From assembly GCF_000815065.1 (NCBI RefSeq), contig NZ_CP007585.1, forward strand, positions 620,001-684,000: a stretch of 64,000 nt of DNA, written 5' to 3'. Below are positions 51,433-64,000 of this stretch, in pieces; positions within the stretch are counted from its first letter, which is position 1; each line of letters begins with the position of its first letter. Both the position numbers and the translations under genes were made by a program. The stretch comes from Mesomycoplasma flocculare ATCC 27399 (GTDB lineage Bacteria > Bacillota_I > Bacilli_A > Mycoplasmatales > Metamycoplasmataceae). Under the pieces are notes generated by a model. That model saw only the letters and a program-made list of their open reading frames with translations. It was not told where the DNA came from and ran no database searches.

Positions 51433-53631
51433 TTAACTAAGCAAACCTTCAGAAGCTGAAGCATTTGCTTGTTTTCCGATTAGAACTTGAGCTGTTCCAA
51501 TTGTTGAACCAATTTGATTTTTGATTGAATCGCTTTCAACATAAATCTGAGAAATACCGTTTCCTGAACCATTTGCAACTTCAATGAATTTTCGAAGTTG
51601 TTCAATTGCATCACCTTCTGGATTCCCGGTGATATAAACAGGATAGCCATAAATTGACTCACCATTTACTTTGACAACAACTTTCGGACTTTCTCAGCCA
51701 TCAGCAAACCTTTCGCTAAATTGGGCGCCATTAAGATCTTGGAATTTAAAATTAAGACTTTTAGAACCTGAATTTTGCCCTTTTATTACTAATTTTTTGA
51801 ATTTTAACTTTCTAAAACCAGTATAATTTTCCTCAGCATACGGATCATCTTTTCAAGTTCTTACTTTGTCATTGAATGATTTATCAAATTGCTCAAAATT
51901 TATCCCTTTAAAAGTATTTACATCAGTATCGGAAAAATCGAGAGTGGTGGGCCACCCACCTTTTCCGCCGTGATTGCCTTGGAAAACACGTTGTTCAATT
52001 TTGGAATCAAAAACGATACTAAGACCTTCATTGATTTTTGAAACATCATCACCTTTTTCTCATCTTAGCGAATCAAAAATGATTGAACCACCAATTTTCC
52101 CTTGATTTGAGCCATAAGTCGCTTGATTATTGTAATCAAAACTGATAAAATCAACATTTTTAAGCGCGTTAGGATTAATTGCTCAACCTTCATCAAGAGA
52201 ATTTATCTCTGTATAGATTGAAAGTTCTTTTAATTTTTTATTTTCAAGACCGCGAAGCGATTTAGTTGCGCCGGTATTATTCAAAAAAACTGACACTGTT
52301 TTGATTTGTTCAGGAATTTCTTTAAAAATTTGCTCGGCATTTTGCTGAGTATGCGTCTCGCCAATATTTCTGATTCTAAGAGCTTGAACTTTATTGTCTT
52401 TTTTGGAAACTTTTGACATTATTTCCTTGAATTTATCAAATGCATTATTATCATTTGCATCTAATTCGACAACTTTGAGTGGTTGACGATTTTGCTTATC
52501 TTCATTTTGCTCGTTTGGGGTATATTCATAAACTTTGATTGAATTTTGGAATTGATTATCAATTTCAGAACTAAAACTTGAACTTACATCTTTTTTATCT
52601 CAACCGGCAAAAATCCCATTAGAAATATCATAAGGCGACATTCCTCAATAACCGGGTGTATTAAAAGTTCGAGCTTTATTATGTGCTTTCATGCGGTTTA
52701 TTACCGGATTTTTTCCTTCATTTTCGTAATTTCAAACATTAGGCGATTCAGTGGAAGGCAACAAGCCTTGACGTAAATATTTTAACTCATCAAAAGTAAA
52801 AGACGTTTTTTCTGGCCGTCTCTTTAATTCTTCAAGATATTGTTTATCTCTGTTTAATTCGTATTTTGGAAGGTCAATATCTTGTTCATAGACTTCTTTT
52901 CAAAGTTGTTTTCCTGCTTCTGTTTTAGGGATTTTGCCTCTTACTCAATCTTTTTCAAAATCTTCTTTATAACGCCGTTCAATTTCTGCGACTTTTGCTT
53001 CTAATTGTTTTACACTTTCTTCGTATTTTTTAATTTCAGCAGCCACACCTTGTTTGTAACGATCAAGCGCTTTTTTTATTAGATCAGCTGGTACTTGACC
53101 TTGTTCCGTTGATTTTATTGGGTTTTCACCCACAATTGGTGATTTATTTTCCTCTTTTGGGGTAGGCAATGGCTCTACTTTTGGCACTGGAGTTTCCACT
53201 ACTTTTTTTGGAATTTCCGTTATTTCATTTTTATCAATTGTTGGTGTTGTTATTATATTTGTAATTGTAATTTCTTGTTTTGGCGTTTCGATAACAAGCG
53301 GCTCCGTTTTTTCGATCTCTTTTATTTCTGGTTTTTCTATTTCTTTTTTAATTTCAGGTTTAATTTCTGGTTTTATTAGATCAACTTTTGGTTTTTTATT
53401 CTCAAATGGTTTAAATTCAGAATTTGTTACTGGCGAATAAAAACTTGGATCATTTGCATCGTTTTTTGCAACAATTGAAGGGGATTGAGAATTATAGCCA
53501 ATTAAATTATCAAAGGATAAAAACTTACCTAGTTGCGGATTAGCAAAAAAAGTGCTAAAGGCCGCAATAATTGCAGAAGTTGCAAGCCCAATTATTAAAA
53601 GTTTTCTTCTTCTTGATAAATAAAATAACAT
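51433..53631 (-). CDS. MIB-type immunoglobulin-binding protein
   Basis: The 732-residue protein starts LSRRRKLLIIGLATSAIIAA, an uncleaved membrane anchor of the mycoplasma Ig-blocking virulence protein family. A Pro/Glu/Lys-rich spacer (about 75-180, repeated PEIK-type units) follows, then a helical region and a C-terminal beta-rich domain with leucine-rich-like strands (LRIRNIGETH; LKELSIYTEIN). UGA encodes several Trp. It lies 21 nt upstream of the MIP gene. Family knowledge: MIB grips the antibody light chain so that MIP can cleave it. A second copy begins at 63743 in opposite orientation. Confidence 0.85.
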
Positions 53632-53668
53632 AATTCCCCACTTTTTTAGCTTTTAACCGTTTTTACTA

Positions 53669-53674
53669 ATTCTA
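53669..53674 (-). promoter_or_regulatory. Candidate -10 box of the MIB-MIP pair
   Basis: Minus-strand TGTGATAGAAT gives a TAGAAT hexamer with extended TG, 37 nt before the MIB start. The 319-nt gap 53632-53950 is shared with the divergent rplJ promoter. Confidence 0.4.
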
Positions 53675-53839
53675 TCACAAACAAAAAGATTTTTGCATTT
53701 TTTAACAGTTTTCCTTTTTTTGGTTATTGTATAACTCATTAACCCAAAAACAACAAAAATTCTCAAACAAACTAAATTATTATAAAATAAAAAAACTTGA
53801 AAAAGTAGAAAAAAATATTCTTTTATTTCTACTTTCTGG

Positions 53840-53940
53840 TATAATACACAAACGCAATACATAGAGAAAATAACCGCCTGACCGGCTTAATTTGTTATTG
53901 AATGTATCTTTCAGTATTGTCGCTCATTTTGAAAAGAAAG
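53840..53940 (+). promoter_or_regulatory. rplJ promoter and L10-type leader
   Basis: CTGGTATAAT gives the -10 box (53840-53845). The leader then forms nested stems: ATACAT (53857-53862) with ATGTAT, and AATAAC with GTTATT. This resembles the L10 leader that binds L10-L7/L12 to repress the operon in other bacteria. Only complementarity by eye supports it. Confidence 0.5.
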
Positions 53941-53950
53941 GAGAACAAAA

Positions 53951-54448
53951 TTGAATAGTTTTCGCAAGAAAAAAGTGGAAACAGTCGCTGAAATTGAAGG
54001 TTTTCTTAAAAATTCTTCGTCTCTAGCAATTGTTGAATATCGCGGACTCACTGTTGAAGAATTACAAAACTTACGCCAAGAATTTAAGTCCGCTGGCGTT
54101 CTTTCAAAAATTTATAAAAATCGACTTTTTAAAATCGCCGCCGAAAACAACGGCTATTCAGATCTTAAATCTGATTTAGTGGGTCCTAATTTATTTGCTT
54201 TTGGAACAACAGATCCGATTGCTCCGGCAAAAATAATTGCAAAAAAAGCTAAAGAACAACCACTTTTGATTTTAAAAGGGGGGATCTACGAAAAAACCGT
54301 TGTTTCTGCGGCAGAAAATATTATTATTTCCAGTCTTCCAAATTATACAGAAGCCCTTACAATGCTAGCTTCTGCACTTCAAAGCCCGCTTAAAAAACTG
54401 GTTTTTAGCCTTAAATTATTAATTGATAAACAAAAAATAACCGCCTAA
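53951..54448 (+). CDS. rplJ: 50S ribosomal protein L10
   Basis: The 165-residue protein starts at a TTG with an excellent AAAGGAG 7 nt upstream and begins [33 protein letters not shown] and the helical C-terminus that holds L7/L12 dimers are typical. It forms the base of the ribosomal stalk. rplL follows after 13 nt. Confidence 0.96.
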   Translation: MNSFRKKKVETVAEIEGFLKNSSSLAIVEYRGLTVEELQNLRQEFKSAGVLSKIYKNRLFKIAAENNGYSDLKSDLVGPNLFAFGTTDPIAPAKIIAKKAKEQPLLILKGGIYEKTVVSAAENIIISSLPNYTEALTMLASALQSPLKKLVFSLKLLIDKQKITA

Positions 54449-54461
54449 GAAAGGAATTAAA

Positions 54462-54827
54462 ATGGCCAAAATTACAAAAGAACAATTTATTGAATCACTA
54501 AAAGAAATGTCAATTAAAGAAGTTATGGAATTTGTCGATGCTCTTAAAGAAGAATTTGGCGTTGACCCTTCCGCTGTTGCTGCTGCTGCTGCGCCTGCTG
54601 CTACAGTTGAAGAAAAAACTGAAGTTAAATTAACGCTAAAAGCAGCCGGACAACAAAAAGTTGCTGTAATTAAAGTAGTTAAAGACTTATTAGGGTTAAG
54701 CCTAATGGACGCTAAAAAACTTGTAGATGCAGCTCCTTCTGTACTTAAAGAGGCAATAAAACCCGAACAAGCAGAAGAATTTAAAGCTAAATTAGTTGAA
54801 GCCGGAGCTGAAGTTTCTATTGACTAA
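54462..54827 (+). CDS. rplL: 50S ribosomal protein L7/L12
   Basis: The 121-residue stalk protein has the N-terminal dimerisation domain (FIESLKEMSIKEVMEFVDAL), an Ala-rich hinge and a C-terminal factor-binding domain (KVAVIKVVKDLLGLSLMDAK). The start has AAAGGA. It ends the stalk operon; a weak AT hairpin follows. Confidence 0.97.
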   Translation: MAKITKEQFIESLKEMSIKEVMEFVDALKEEFGVDPSAVAAAAAPAATVEEKTEVKLTLKAAGQQKVAVIKVVKDLLGLSLMDAKKLVDAAPSVLKEAIKPEQAEEFKAKLVEAGAEVSID

Positions 54828-54847
54828 TTTTTTTAGCAAAAAATTAG
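54824..54847 (+). terminator. AT-only hairpin at the rplL stop codon
   Basis: CTAATTTTTT (54824-54833) pairs with AAAAAATTAG (54838-54847). It has no T-tract after it, so any termination would be weak. Confidence 0.35.
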
Positions 54848-54973
54848 CTTCAAATTAAATATAAAAAAAGGGTTTAAACACCATTTTTTTGTTTATTTTT
54901 GCAAAAAAATAAAATTACCAAATTTTTTCGATTTTTTTGAATTTAATTTCAAAAACATTTTTATTTTTTTTTA

Positions 54974-54979
54974 TATAAT
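54974..54979 (+). promoter_or_regulatory. Candidate -10 box of rpoB-rpoC
   Basis: TATAAT lies 37 nt upstream of the rpoB ATG, so rpoBC probably has its own promoter apart from rplJL. A GGGGCGG stretch gives the ribosome binding site. Confidence 0.5.
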
Positions 54980-55016
54980 TTAAAGACTTATGCAAAAAAA
55001 TTAAAAAGGGGCGGAA

Positions 55017-58000
55017 ATGGAACATTTATACAAATTAAAATCATACGGAATCGGCACAAACCGCCGCTTTTATGGCAAAGAAAATAAAACTTTTGAAACT
55101 CCAGATTTTCTTGATTCGCTACGCGAATCTTTTAATTGATTTTTCACAACCGGAATTCCGGAAGCTTTTGATAAAATTTTTCCAATTGTCTCATCAAATG
55201 GAAAATTAGAAATTAACTTCCGTCCCGATTCACTTAGGGTTGAAAAGCCAAAAAATGAATATTTGGCTATCCGCGAGTCAAAAATTAAGGGAAAAACTTA
55301 TGCTGCCAGAGTTTATATTACCTTAGTAAAAATTCATGTCGAAGATGGTGAAATGGAAGAACAAGAAATTTTGCTAGCGGAATTTCCTTTTATGACCGAA
55401 GGCGGAACTTTTATTATAAACGGTTTTGAAAAAGTCATTGTCTCCCAATTAATCCGTTCCCCAGGTGTTTGTTTTCGTGAAAATGTAAGAAATCAACAAG
55501 CTGATGATCTTTTTAATAAAGTCGAAATTATTCCCCAACTAGGTTCATGAATGGAAATTTCTCATAAAGTTACCGGACATCAAATTGATACTGTTAAGTT
55601 TCGGATTGACAAACATAAAAATATTCCACTAATTGCCTTTTTAAAATCGCTTGGCTTTACAAATGAGACTTTACACAAATATTTTGGTTATTCTATTGAA
55701 CTTCAAGAATCAATTCGCAAACATAAAGTTGAATCATACGAAGATAATTTAGAACTAATTTATCGAATTGTTCGCAAGGATGACCGGATCACCGAAGAGG
55801 GACTAAAAAATCTGATTCCTTCATTGATTTTTAACGAAAGACGTTACAATTTATCGGCCACTGGCCGTTTTATGCTTAACGCTAAACTTAATTTAATTGA
55901 CCGAATCTCACAAACTTACCTTGCAGAAAATTTAGTTAACAAAAAAAATAAGACTTTATTTAAAAAGGGGACTTACATAACCCGTAAGATAGCCCATGAA
56001 ATTCAGGAAAAATTCAATAATTCTGAAATAGCACTTTCCAAAATTGAAGGTGTTGATTCAACAATTTATGCCCGCCAACTCCAAATTAGTCGCAATAAAA
56101 AATTAGGCGAAAGAATTTATGTAGCAATTGTTAAAGTTTGACCAAACAAAAAAGCAATGTTACAAGAAAGTGAGCCAATTAGCGTTATTGCAACTGATCC
56201 AAGTTTGACTGAAACCACCTTAGTTTTATCAGATATTATCGCAATTGTTTCCTATTATTTCAATTTATTGTATAATTTAGGGAAAAGTGATGATCCAGAC
56301 TCGCTTATGAATAAGCGAATTATCAGTGTTGGCGAACTTTTACAGAACCAATTTTTGATTGCGCTTACAAAAATTGAAAAAAATAGTAAAGAAAAAATTT
56401 CAACAAAAGCTGACCTTTCACAATTAAGTGTAAAATCTGTTATTAATAATAGACCAATTTATAATCAATTTAAAAATTTTTTCAATTCTTCAAAATTATC
56501 GCAATTTATGGATCAAATTAATCCGCTTGGCGAAATGGCAAACAAACGAAGAGTAACTTCTCTTGGTCCTGGCGGTCTAAATCGTGATACTGCCCAATTT
56601 GAAGTGCGCGATGTTCACTCAACTCATTATGGGCGAATTTGTCCTGTTGAAACACCTGAAGGGCAAAATATTGGCTTAATCCTTAATTTTTCCGTTTATT
56701 CACGAGTTAATAAATACGGTTTTATTATAACACCTTATTATAAAGTTAAAAATGGTGTTGTTGATTTTAACCAAGTTCATTGACTAACAGCCGCTGAGGA
56801 ATTTGGCCTTAGTTTTGCCCAATATTCAATTGAAATTGACAAAAATAATAAAATTGTCCCTGAAAAATTAATAGTAAGAAAAAATCAAAGCTATTTTGTT
56901 CTTGATTCAAAACAAGTCGATTATATCGACGTTTCTTCGATGCAAATGACTTCAATTTCGGCATCGGCAATTCCTTTTTTAGAAAACAATGACGCAAATC
57001 GCGCGCTGATGGGCTCAAATATGCAACGTCAAGCTGTGCCACTTATCAAAGCAGAAGCCCCACTTGTTGCAACCGGAATTGAATCTGATATTGCCCGTTT
57101 TTCAGCTACAAATTTACGAGCAAGCATGGATGGCGAAGTTAGTTTTGTCGATGCTAAAAAAATCATAATTACTGATGGCGAAGTTGAAAAAGTCCATTAT
57201 TTACGTGCTTTTGAAAAGTCAAACCAAGAAACCCTAATTTTACAAAAACCAACAGTGAAACTTGGTGATAAAATCAAAAAAGGACAACTAATTTGCGATG
57301 GTCCTTCCACTTATAATGGCGAACTTGCCCTTGGGAAAAATGTCCTTGTCGCCTTTAGCACTTGATATGGTTATAATTACGAAGATGCAATCATAATCAG
57401 TGAAAAACTCGTAAAAGACGATGTTTTCACCTCAATTCACATTCAAGAACAAACAATTAAATTCCGCTCTTCAAAAGCAGGAGATGATGTTTTAACTGCG
57501 GAAATTCCGAATGCATCAGCAAAATCACGTATTCATCTTGATGCAAACGGAATTGTAATTGTTGGTTCAGAAGTTGATACAGGTGATATCTTAGTTGGTA
57601 GAACCTCGCCAAAAGGCGAAGATAATCCTACCGCTGAAGAAAAATTAATGGCAGCAATTTGGGGAAAAAAAGTATTTGCCCAAAAAGATACGTCTTTACG
57701 TGTTAAAAATGGTGAAGGCGGAACTGTTATTGATGTCCAAATTCTTTCCCGTGACCAAGGCGATAATCTCGAAGATGGCGTTGGGATGTTAATTAAAATT
57801 TTGATTGCCCAAAAACGGAAAGTTAAAGTTGGTGATAAAATGGCGGGACGCCACGGAAATAAAGGTGTTGTCTCTGTAATTCTTCCAGTTGAAGATATGC
57901 CGTTTTTAGAAGATGGAACTCCTGTTGATATTGTTTTAAACCCTCAAGGCGTGCCTTCGCGAATGAATATTGGTCAAGTTTTAGAATTACATCTTGGAAT

Positions 58001-58670
58001 GGTGGCTAAAAAGTTAAAAACCAAATTTGTCACTCCTGTCTTTGATGGTATCAAAATTGATACAATCAAAAGTTTATTTGCAGAAGCAAATATCCCAAAA
58101 TCCGGAAAATTCAAATTATTTGACGGAATTACTGGCCAGGCTTTTGATAATCCGACCTCAGTTGGTTATATGTATATGCTAAAATTACAACACATGGTCG
58201 ATGATAAAATGCATGCAAGATCAATTGGGCCTTATTCACTAACAACACAACAACCTTTGGGCGGAAAATCACAAAATGGTGGTCAAAGATTTGGCGAAAT
58301 GGAAACATGAGCGCTTGAGTCTTACGGGGCAACTACAGTTTTATCAGAACTTCTAACCTATAAATCAGATAATATTCAAGGACGTAATTTACTTTATAAT
58401 AATATAATTTCGGGAGGCAAAATTCCTCGCCCTGGAACTCCTGAATCATTCAATGTACTCGCTTATGAACTACGTGGACTTTTAATAAAACTTGAAGTTC
58501 ATAAAAAAAATCATAACGAAGATGAACAAGACTCAACAAATCAGGAACTATCTTTTGCCGAAATTCCTGCTGATTTTGTTGATAACGAATTTAGTGACGA
58601 AAGCCGTTTAGAAATTGAAAAAGCAACCCAAGAATATGATTTTGACGAAGAGAATATTGATTTTGACTAA
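55017..58670 (+). CDS. rpoB: RNA polymerase beta subunit
   Basis: The 1,217-residue protein forms one half of the RNA polymerase cleft. The start is the ATG after GGGGCGGAA. Conserved regions include [11 protein letters not shown], the rifampicin region around [38 protein letters not shown] and [13 protein letters not shown]. In the rifampicin pocket, Asn replaces the usual Ser/His in two places ([11 protein letters not shown]). Such changes are known in naturally rifampicin-resistant mollicutes. A Glu/Asp-rich tail ends the protein. UGA encodes several Trp. Confidence 0.97.
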
Positions 58671-58728
58671 ATAAATTTTTTTTTATATCAAAAAAAATTG
58701 TTCCCGTTTTTTAAGGAGAATTTGAAAA

Positions 58729-62964
<4,236 letters not shown>

Positions 62965-62968
62965 TTTT

Positions 62969-63388
62969 ATGAATTGGGAAAAATTAAAGAAAAATTATCG
63001 CTTTTCCTATTTAATAACATCCAAGTCTGCTTCTGACTTGGATGTTATTTTTCAAAAAATAATTGAAAAGCAAATCCAATTTATTTATTTAATTGGTGAT
63101 TATGGTTCTGGAAAAACCGATTTTGCTAAAAAATTTGCAAGGAAAATCGGTATTAAAGAAAAAATTATTTCACCTTCATTTAATTTTATGTTTGTCTATG
63201 AGAATTTAGTTCATATTGATCTTGATAATTTCCCTGGTCAAATTGATGAATTTTATGATTATTTTGATAATAATTTTGTGATAATTGAATGGGCTGATAA
63301 ATTAACTAAATTTTCAAAAAATTCAGTTCTTATTACCTTTAAAATTCTCGATTTAGAGACAAGATCAGTAAAAATCTATTGAAATTAA
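62969..63388 (+). CDS. tsaE: tRNA threonylcarbamoyladenosine biosynthesis ATPase TsaE
   Basis: The 139-residue P-loop ATPase supports TsaB/TsaD in the t6A37 modification. GDYGSGKTDFAKKFA is Walker A, and SPSFNFMF, HIDLDNF and IIEWADKL are the family's conserved segments. A UGA encodes the penultimate Trp. Its ATG lies 4 nt after the rpoC stop. Codons for ITSKSASDLDVIF include a perfect 15-bp hairpin, so translation and termination signals overlap. Confidence 0.92.
63013..63052 (+). terminator. Perfect 15-bp hairpin with T-tract inside tsaE (rpoBC terminator candidate)
   Basis: AATAACATCCAAGTC (63013-63027) pairs perfectly with GACTTGGATGTTATT (63035-63049) over a 7-nt loop and is followed by T residues. 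It lies about 50 nt after the rpoC stop but within the 5' part of the tsaE coding region. Confidence 0.75.
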
Positions 63389-63545
63389 CTAAATTTTTCT
63401 TTTTTTAGGAAAAATTTAAAAAAAATTTAATATATAATAAAGTAATGATCATTAAAAATAATTAATAATTTGTGATTATAGTGGCATTTTTATTTGATTT
63501 TTTAATTTTATAGTTTAAAATCCTCTTATAAAAACAAAAATTTTA

Positions 63546-63575
63546 CCTTGTAGTTATTATTACAGGGCCTTTTTT
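63546..63575 (+). terminator. Terminator downstream of tsaE
   Basis: CCTTGTA pairs with TACAGGG (one wobble) and is followed by CC and T6. The 354-nt gap 63389-63742 contains this hairpin, the MIB promoter and otherwise AT-rich DNA. Confidence 0.6.
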
Positions 63576-63677
63576 GCTTAATTTTTTAACCTTAAACTTA
63601 AAAAATCAAAAACCCTTTAATTCATAGTATTTTTTAAAAAAATTTTCTAAATTTCTACTAAAAAGAAAAAAAAGAGA

Positions 63678-63683
63678 TATAAT
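63678..63683 (+). promoter_or_regulatory. -10 box of the second MIB gene, with palindromic leader
   Basis: GATATAATAATAG carries TATAAT. Between it and the ATG are repeats of TTAGTTA/TAACTAA that form palindromes, and an AAAGGAG ribosome binding site. The leader differs from that of the first MIB gene. Confidence 0.55.
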
Positions 63684-63742
63684 AATAGTCAGTTTTTAGT
63701 TACTTAACTAAGTTAGTTAGTTAACTAAAAAAAGGAGAAATC

Positions 63743-64000
63743 ATGGTATTTTATTTATCAAGAAGAAGAAAACTTTTAATAATTGGACTTGCAACTTCTG
63801 CAATTATTGCGGGTTTTAGCACTTTTTTTGCTAATCCGCAACTAGGTAAGTTTTTATCCTTTGATAATTTAATTGGCTATAATTCTCAATCCCCTTCAAT
63901 TGTTGCAAAAAACGATGCAAATGATCCAACTTTTTATTCGCCAGTAACAAATTCTGAATTTAAACCATTTGAGAATAAAAAACCAAAAGTTGATCTAATA
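63743..64000 (+). CDS. Second MIB-type immunoglobulin-binding protein (5' end only)
   Basis: The first 86 codons are visible and differ from the MIB gene at 53631 at only about five bases; four residues change at most. The anchor LSRRRKLLIIGLATSAIIAG and the NPQLGKFLSFDNLIGYN segment are shared. The frame stays open to the window edge. It lies in inverted orientation relative to the first copy. Presumably a MIP partner follows outside the window. Confidence 0.85.
   Translation, partial: MVFYLSRRRKLLIIGLATSAIIAGFSTFFANPQLGKFLSFDNLIGYNSQSPSIVAKNDANDPTFYSPVTNSEFKPFENKKPKVDLI

Noticed and set aside
53951..53953. Possible downstream ATG start for L10 instead of TTG
   Set aside because: The TTG has an ideal AAAGGAG and begins the conserved N-terminus; no ATG is near.

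Overview
The window comes from a wall-less, AT-rich mollicute. Almost every gene reads through in-frame UGA codons that must be tryptophan (translation table 4), GC is very low, and the genome is compact with 1-14 nt gene overlaps. The lipoproteins, the MIB-MIP immunoglobulin-cleavage pair, the membrane nuclease and the stand-alone 5S rRNA gene suggest a respiratory mycoplasma of the hyopneumoniae/ovipneumoniae type (Mesomycoplasma). That placement is an inference; no 16S rRNA is present.

Layout. 1-1.6 kb: a truncated exported protein, a small unknown ORF and a membrane-anchored trypsin-like protease. 1.7-6.2 kb: an accessory block in which a two-gene nuclease module (SF1 helicase fused to a RecB-type nuclease, then a DEDD exonuclease with a Lys-Ser-Thr tandem repeat) lies between two perfect 265-bp direct repeats. 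The repeats are copies of the 3' end of a frameshifted flavoprotein disulfide reductase. 6.4-11 kb: GlcNAc use (nagA, nagE-type PTS, nagB) with a class II aldolase. 11.4-13.4 kb: rpsD, rpiB, mutM. 13.4-19.1 kb: a small phosphotransferase, a membrane nuclease, a stand-alone 5'-3' exonuclease and dnaE. 19.2-23.6 kb: the rimP-nusA-ylxR-infB-rbfA operon. 24-26 kb: a pullulanase-like protein with damaged catalytic motifs. 26-29.3 kb: trpS, thrS and a membrane protein. 29.3-35.5 kb: a Cys-less EIIB-like protein, a UPF1-like helicase overlapping RNase HIII, a UPF0154 protein and gpmI.

35.5-36.6 kb: the 5S rRNA gene between two ~430-bp direct repeats, each carrying the same exported-protein relic. 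36.7-38.9 kb: whiA, a Bax-inhibitor-like membrane protein and ppa. 39-44.8 kb: a four-gene BMP-type nucleoside ABC importer, followed by thymidine kinase, consistent with nucleoside scavenging. 45.5-48.7 kb: tRNA-Gly, HPr and a glucose-type PTS EIICBA. 49-53.6 kb: the MIB-MIP pair. 54-63.4 kb: rplJ-rplL, rpoB-rpoC and tsaE. 63.7-64 kb: the start of a second, nearly identical MIB gene in inverted orientation, so the rplJ-rpoC block lies between inverted MIB 5' ends.

Most of the window is conserved housekeeping. The unusual parts are the repeat-flanked helicase/nuclease module, the repeat-flanked 5S gene, several T17-T19 tracts near promoters, a terminator-like perfect hairpin inside the tsaE coding region, the degenerate pullulanase and the inverted MIB copies.
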